Below, piece by piece: positions 22,935 through 25,967 of a stretch of 25,967 bases of DNA. Under the pieces are notes generated by a model. It worked only from the letters and a program-made list of their open reading frames with translations, searched no databases and was not told where the DNA came from. Source of the DNA: Oxalobacter formigenes (lineage in GTDB: Bacteria > Pseudomonadota > Gammaproteobacteria > Burkholderiales > Burkholderiaceae_D); the NCBI RefSeq assembly GCF_027158485.1, contig NZ_JAMKYJ010000018.1, one strand, 5' to 3'. Within the stretch, counting starts at the first letter, position 1, and every line of letters starts with the position of its first letter. The position numbers and the translations under genes were made by a program.

Positions 22935-24362
22935 ATGGAACTCTCTGCCCTTTCCGCCCTTTCCCCACTTGATGGCAGATACGTCAGAAAAACAGGCGCC
23001 TTACGTCCGATTCTTTCTGAAGCCGGTTTTATGCGGCATCGTGTCAAAGTTGAAATCGCCTGGCTGAAAGCCTTGTCCAAAGCCGGATTTTCTGAAATAC
23101 GACCGTTTTCCGACGTAACGAATAAATTTCTCGATGCACTCGTCAACGATTTTGCCGTTGACGATGCCGCCCGTATCAAGGACATTGAAGCCATCACTAA
23201 CCACGACGTCAAAGCGGTGGAATACTGGATCAAGGAATCCATAGGCCTTTCTCTTCCTCCGGAGTTGTCCAGATTGCAGGCGCGCCCGATTACTGTCGAT
23301 GCAATTGTCACGGATGAACTGAAAACAGCGGCTGAATTCATTCATTTCGCCTGTACCTCGGAAGACATCAACAACACTTCTCATGGCATGATGATCAAGG
23401 CTGCCAGAGATGAAGTCGTTTTGCCGGCATTGAATGCCGTTATCGAACAGTTACGATCAATTGCGCATCAGAATGCATCCCTGTCCATGCTGGCAAGAAC
23501 GCATGGACAAACCGCCAGCCCAACGACACTGGGCAAGGAAATCGCCAACATTGTCTCTCGGCTTCAACGTGCAGCCGGGAAAATTGCTGCCGTCGAGATC
23601 ATGGGGAAAATGAATGGCGCTGTTGGTAACTACAATGCCCATTTTTCCGCCTATCCGGATTTTGACTGGGAAAACTTTTCGAGAAATGTCGTTGAAAACA
23701 GTCTTGGTTTGACTTTCAATGAATACACCATCCAGATTGAGCCGCATGATTATATCGCCGAGCTGTTCGATGCCATTGCTCGTGCAAATACTATTCTGAT
23801 TGACCTGAACAGGGATATCTGGAGTTATATCTCTCTGGGGTATTTCAAGCAGATCACCAAGGCTGGAGAAGTCGGCTCAAGTACGATGCCGCACAAGGTC
23901 AATCCGATCGACTTCGAAAATTCCGAAGGCAATCTGGGTATGGCGAATGCCCTGTTGAAGCATATGTCTGAAAAACTGCCGATTTCCCGCTGGCAGCGCG
24001 ATCTGACCGATTCGACTGTATTACGCAATATCGGGATGGCTTTGGGCTATACCGTGTTGGCATATGACAGTTGCCTGCGTGGTTTGAACAAACTGGAAGT
24101 CAATGCCGAACGCATCACTCATGATCTTGAAGATGCATGGGAAGTTCTGGCGGAACCTGTGCAGACCGTCATGCGTCGCTACGGCATTGAAAACCCTTAT
24201 GAACAATTGAAAGCCTTAACCCGCGGCAAAGGTATTGAAAAACAGGATTTGCAGGAATTTATTCGGAATCTGGATTTGCCTCAGTCTGCGAAAAACGAGT
24301 TGCTGAAAATGACTCCGGCGAGTTATACCGGAATTGCTACAAAACTGGCTGAAAAGATTTAA
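22935..24362 (+). CDS. purB: Adenylosuccinate lyase
   Basis: PurB catalyses two fumarate-eliminating steps of purine synthesis (SAICAR to AICAR and adenylosuccinate to AMP). The 475-residue protein resembles Escherichia coli PurB from MELS onward: TNHDVKAVEY (88-97), FACTSEDINN (138-147), LARTHGQ (186-192, catalytic His190) and the fumarase/lyase signature GSSTMPHKVNP (314-324). Compared with the Escherichia coli sequence as I recall it, there are roughly 20 extra residues between VEYWIKE and AAEFIHFA (about 102-131). No Shine-Dalgarno sequence is visible; a TATAAA at 22916-22921 would give a very short leader. Confidence 0.96.
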   Translation: MELSALSALSPLDGRYVRKTGALRPILSEAGFMRHRVKVEIAWLKALSKAGFSEIRPFSDVTNKFLDALVNDFAVDDAARIKDIEAITNHDVKAVEYWIKESIGLSLPPELSRLQARPITVDAIVTDELKTAAEFIHFACTSEDINNTSHGMMIKAARDEVVLPALNAVIEQLRSIAHQNASLSMLARTHGQTASPTTLGKEIANIVSRLQRAAGKIAAVEIMGKMNGAVGNYNAHFSAYPDFDWENFSRNVVENSLGLTFNEYTIQIEPHDYIAELFDAIARANTILIDLNRDIWSYISLGYFKQITKAGEVGSSTMPHKVNPIDFENSEGNLGMANALLKHMSEKLPISRWQRDLTDSTVLRNIGMALGYTVLAYDSCLRGLNKLEVNAERITHDLEDAWEVLAEPVQTVMRRYGIENPYEQLKALTRGKGIEKQDLQEFIRNLDLPQSAKNELLKMTPASYTGIATKLAEKI

Positions 24363-24395
24363 GAATAACAACACTTTAAAATTGGAGAGTAAATT

Positions 24396-24935
24396 ATGCG
24401 ATTTTTCCGTTATTGTGCTGGACTTTTGATCGCCGTTCTGGGATTCGCGGCTATTCCCGCCCATGCAGTTGACGGGACTTCTTTTGAAGTCGGTATGGGT
24501 GAACACGTTCAACTATATCGGGTGGGTTTGCAATGGGACTGGAACAAAAAATGGCTCCAGACCGGTGGAATGCATCTGAACGGTTACTGGGACTTGAACC
24601 TTGGTTACTGGCACGGTGATCGTTACGAAGATCGCAACGCTTCCCAGAACATCGGTGTAATCGGCATCACTCCTGTATTCCGTTGGGAAAACGATAACAA
24701 AAAAGGAATTTATGTTGAAGGCGGTATCGGTGCCAGCCTTTTCTCCAAAACCTACAACAACAACGGCAATCGCATGTCGACAGCCTTTGAATTTGCGGAT
24801 CACATCGGCGTCGGCTATGTTTTCAACAATAACTTCGATCTTGGTTTGAGACTGCAACATTATTCCAATGCGGGCATCAAAAAACCGAATAGTGGTGAAA
24901 ACTTCGTTGTTCTTCGCGGTGCTTACCGCTTCTGA
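24396..24935 (+). CDS. pagL: Lipid A 3-O-deacylase, PagL family
   Basis: An outer-membrane enzyme that removes the 3-O-acyl chain of lipid A, reducing its recognition by host TLR4 in organisms where this has been tested. The 179-residue precursor has a clear signal peptide with cleavage after AHA at residue 24. The mature chain alternates beta-strand-like segments and ends in YRF, a C-terminal phenylalanine typical of BAM substrates. The PagL active-site motif is present: His155 and Ser157 in LQHYSNAGI, with Glu168 in SGENF as the likely third member of the triad. GGAGAG precedes the ATG. It lies 33 bases after purB and 25 before the dehydrogenase gene. Confidence 0.88.
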   Translation: MRFFRYCAGLLIAVLGFAAIPAHAVDGTSFEVGMGEHVQLYRVGLQWDWNKKWLQTGGMHLNGYWDLNLGYWHGDRYEDRNASQNIGVIGITPVFRWENDNKKGIYVEGGIGASLFSKTYNNNGNRMSTAFEFADHIGVGYVFNNNFDLGLRLQHYSNAGIKKPNSGENFVVLRGAYRF

Positions 24936-24960
24936 TCCTTAAAAACATCAGGACAGTTTT

Positions 24961-25866
24961 TTGAAAACAGATATGTTACCTCGCATTGCTTTTGTCGGCA
25001 TCGGTTTGATGGGTTTGCCTATGGCAAGCCGTTTGCTCAGGGCTGGATATCCTCTGTCCGCATGGAACCGGACAAAGGAAAAAGCGCTTCCTCTGACTGA
25101 GCTGGGTGCCGATGTGGCTGATTCACTCAAAGAAGCCGTCGCTTCTGCCGATATCGTCATTACCATGCTTGAAGCAGGGCCTATCGTCAAAAGAGTGGTT
25201 CAAGACATGCTTCCCTCTTTAAAGGCGAGCGCGCTCGTTATCGACATGAGTTCCACCAGACAGTCGGAGGCGAAAGAGGTAGCCGGATTACTGGCCTCAC
25301 GACAAATCGCCTTTCTTGACGCTCCGGTTTCGGGGGGCGTCGTTGGGGCCGAAGCCGGTACTCTTGCCATCATGGTTGGCGGATCAGAGGACGATTTCAA
25401 ACGTGCAGAACCGGTATTCAAGGTCATGGGTCGTCCGACGCTTGTCGGCCCGAATGGTGCAGGGCAGGTTGCCAAACTGTGCAATCAGTTGATAGTCGGC
25501 GGGACTGTGGCGATCGTTGCTGAAGCCATGTTGCTGGCAGAGGCAGGAGGTGCAGATCCGGCCGCCATGCGCGCCGCTATTCGCGGAGGATTTGCGGAAA
25601 GCCGCATTCTTGAAGTCCATGGACAAAGAATGCTGGACCGGAACTTCAAACCGGGAGGCCAGATAAAGAGTCAGGCCAAGGATCACGTCAATATCATGGC
25701 GGCGGCAGAAGATGCCGGATTGCAGTTACCGCTGACCGCTCTGGTCGCTGATCTTTTTGACGGCCTGTTGGCTACCCATGAATCGGCTGACCAGGCAGCG
25801 GCATTGCTGGCACTCGAAGAGTTGAATAAAGGAATACGGCTTGGGGAAAAGCCGGATCAGTTTTAA
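24961..25866 (+). CDS. NAD(P)-dependent beta-hydroxyacid dehydrogenase, tartronate semialdehyde reductase-like
   Basis: A 301-residue enzyme of the 3-hydroxyisobutyrate dehydrogenase / GarR-GlxR family. It has the Rossmann motif VGIGLMGLPMA (12-22), the substrate loop DAPVSGG (120-126) and the catalytic lysine in GQVAKLCNQ (Lys172). Blocks such as AIRGGFAES and MLDRNFKPGGQI resemble Escherichia coli GarR, which reduces tartronate semialdehyde to glycerate. WNRT after strand 2 suggests NADP(H) preference. In oxalate- or glyoxylate-using bacteria this step feeds carbon assimilation, but gcl and hyi are not nearby, so the substrate is open. The start is TTG: AGGA lies seven bases before it, whereas the in-frame ATG four codons later has no site. 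A terminator follows. Confidence 0.82.
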   Translation: MKTDMLPRIAFVGIGLMGLPMASRLLRAGYPLSAWNRTKEKALPLTELGADVADSLKEAVASADIVITMLEAGPIVKRVVQDMLPSLKASALVIDMSSTRQSEAKEVAGLLASRQIAFLDAPVSGGVVGAEAGTLAIMVGGSEDDFKRAEPVFKVMGRPTLVGPNGAGQVAKLCNQLIVGGTVAIVAEAMLLAEAGGADPAAMRAAIRGGFAESRILEVHGQRMLDRNFKPGGQIKSQAKDHVNIMAAAEDAGLQLPLTALVADLFDGLLATHESADQAAALLALEELNKGIRLGEKPDQF

Positions 25867-25885
25867 ACAGATTACAAAACTCTTG

Positions 25886-25920
25886 ATAAAAAGGCACAAC
25901 ATGGCGTTGTGCCTTTTTGT
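25886..25920 (+). terminator. Intrinsic terminator after the dehydrogenase gene
   Basis: GGCACAAC (25893-25900) pairs with GTTGTGCC (25906-25913) around a 5-base loop, flanked by A on the left and TTTTT on the right. It ends the purB-pagL-dehydrogenase stretch and, being symmetrical, could also stop a minus-strand gene arriving from beyond the right edge. Confidence 0.9.
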
Positions 25921-25967
25921 TTTGCCCGCGTGCGTTTGTCTGCTGGTGTAGGTGCTTCTGCAAAAAT

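Noticed and set aside
25872..25967. Minus-strand frame open from the right edge, ending near the last terminator
   Set aside because: Its end would include the whole terminator stem as coding sequence. The 32 visible codons show no recognisable motif and cannot be told from chance.

Overview
The window reads as a chromosomal housekeeping stretch of a Gram-negative betaproteobacterium. Support comes from the gene set (outer-membrane LptD and SurA, a PagL-type lipid A deacylase, NhaR, the AmgK/MurU pair) and from protein similarity to proteobacterial families. Base composition is moderate, lower than in most Burkholderiales. A CaiB/BaiF-type CoA-transferase tail at the left edge and a tartronate-semialdehyde-reductase-like enzyme at the right edge would fit Oxalobacter (Oxalobacteraceae). 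That genus assignment is inference. I see no rRNA, tRNA, CRISPR array, transposase, integrase or phage gene.

Layout. 1-2270: CoA-transferase tail, then sucC-sucD (succinyl-CoA synthetase) ending in a strong bidirectional terminator. 2273-4261, minus strand: thiL-pgpA-pncC, tightly packed. 4493-5755: a membrane protein resembling Na+/H+ antiporters. 5873 or 5882-7264: dnaB. 7337-9029: a phosphate-uptake pair, a DUF47 PhoU-like protein and Pit, with a terminator-like hairpin between them. 9024-10034, minus: a DUF475/TerC-like membrane protein whose 3' end overlaps pit. 10150-11205, minus: hpf followed by a Bax-inhibitor-1 family gene. 11315-12217: an NhaR-type LysR regulator. 12242-17768, minus: lptD-surA-pdxA-rsmA, the classical envelope/vitamin B6/rRNA methylation cluster. 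17863-19645: amgK-murU (peptidoglycan sugar recycling), divergent from lptD. 19734-20093, minus: panD. 20094-20568: the only gap above 300 bases, AT-rich with short repeats. 20569-22137: nudJ-like Nudix gene and mnmA. 22187-22792, minus: a glutathione S-transferase. 22935-25866: purB, a pagL-like gene and a beta-hydroxyacid dehydrogenase, closed by a terminator.

Themes. Much of the window serves the envelope: LptD and SurA build the outer membrane, the PagL-like enzyme would edit lipid A there, and AmgK/MurU return recovered MurNAc to UDP-MurNAc. The nudJ-mnmA-purB order matches Escherichia coli except that a GST sits where hflD is expected. Several genes (dnaB, nhaR, amgK, lptD, purB) lack a clear Shine-Dalgarno sequence, and for dnaB and nhaR a -10-like element lies so close to the ATG that leaderless transcripts are possible.

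I did not find a convincing undescribed system. The best leads are regulatory: a promoter-embedded dyad upstream of the antiporter gene, a dyad and hairpin upstream of sucC, a probable attenuator between the DUF47 gene and pit, and the repeat-bearing gap upstream of the Nudix gene.
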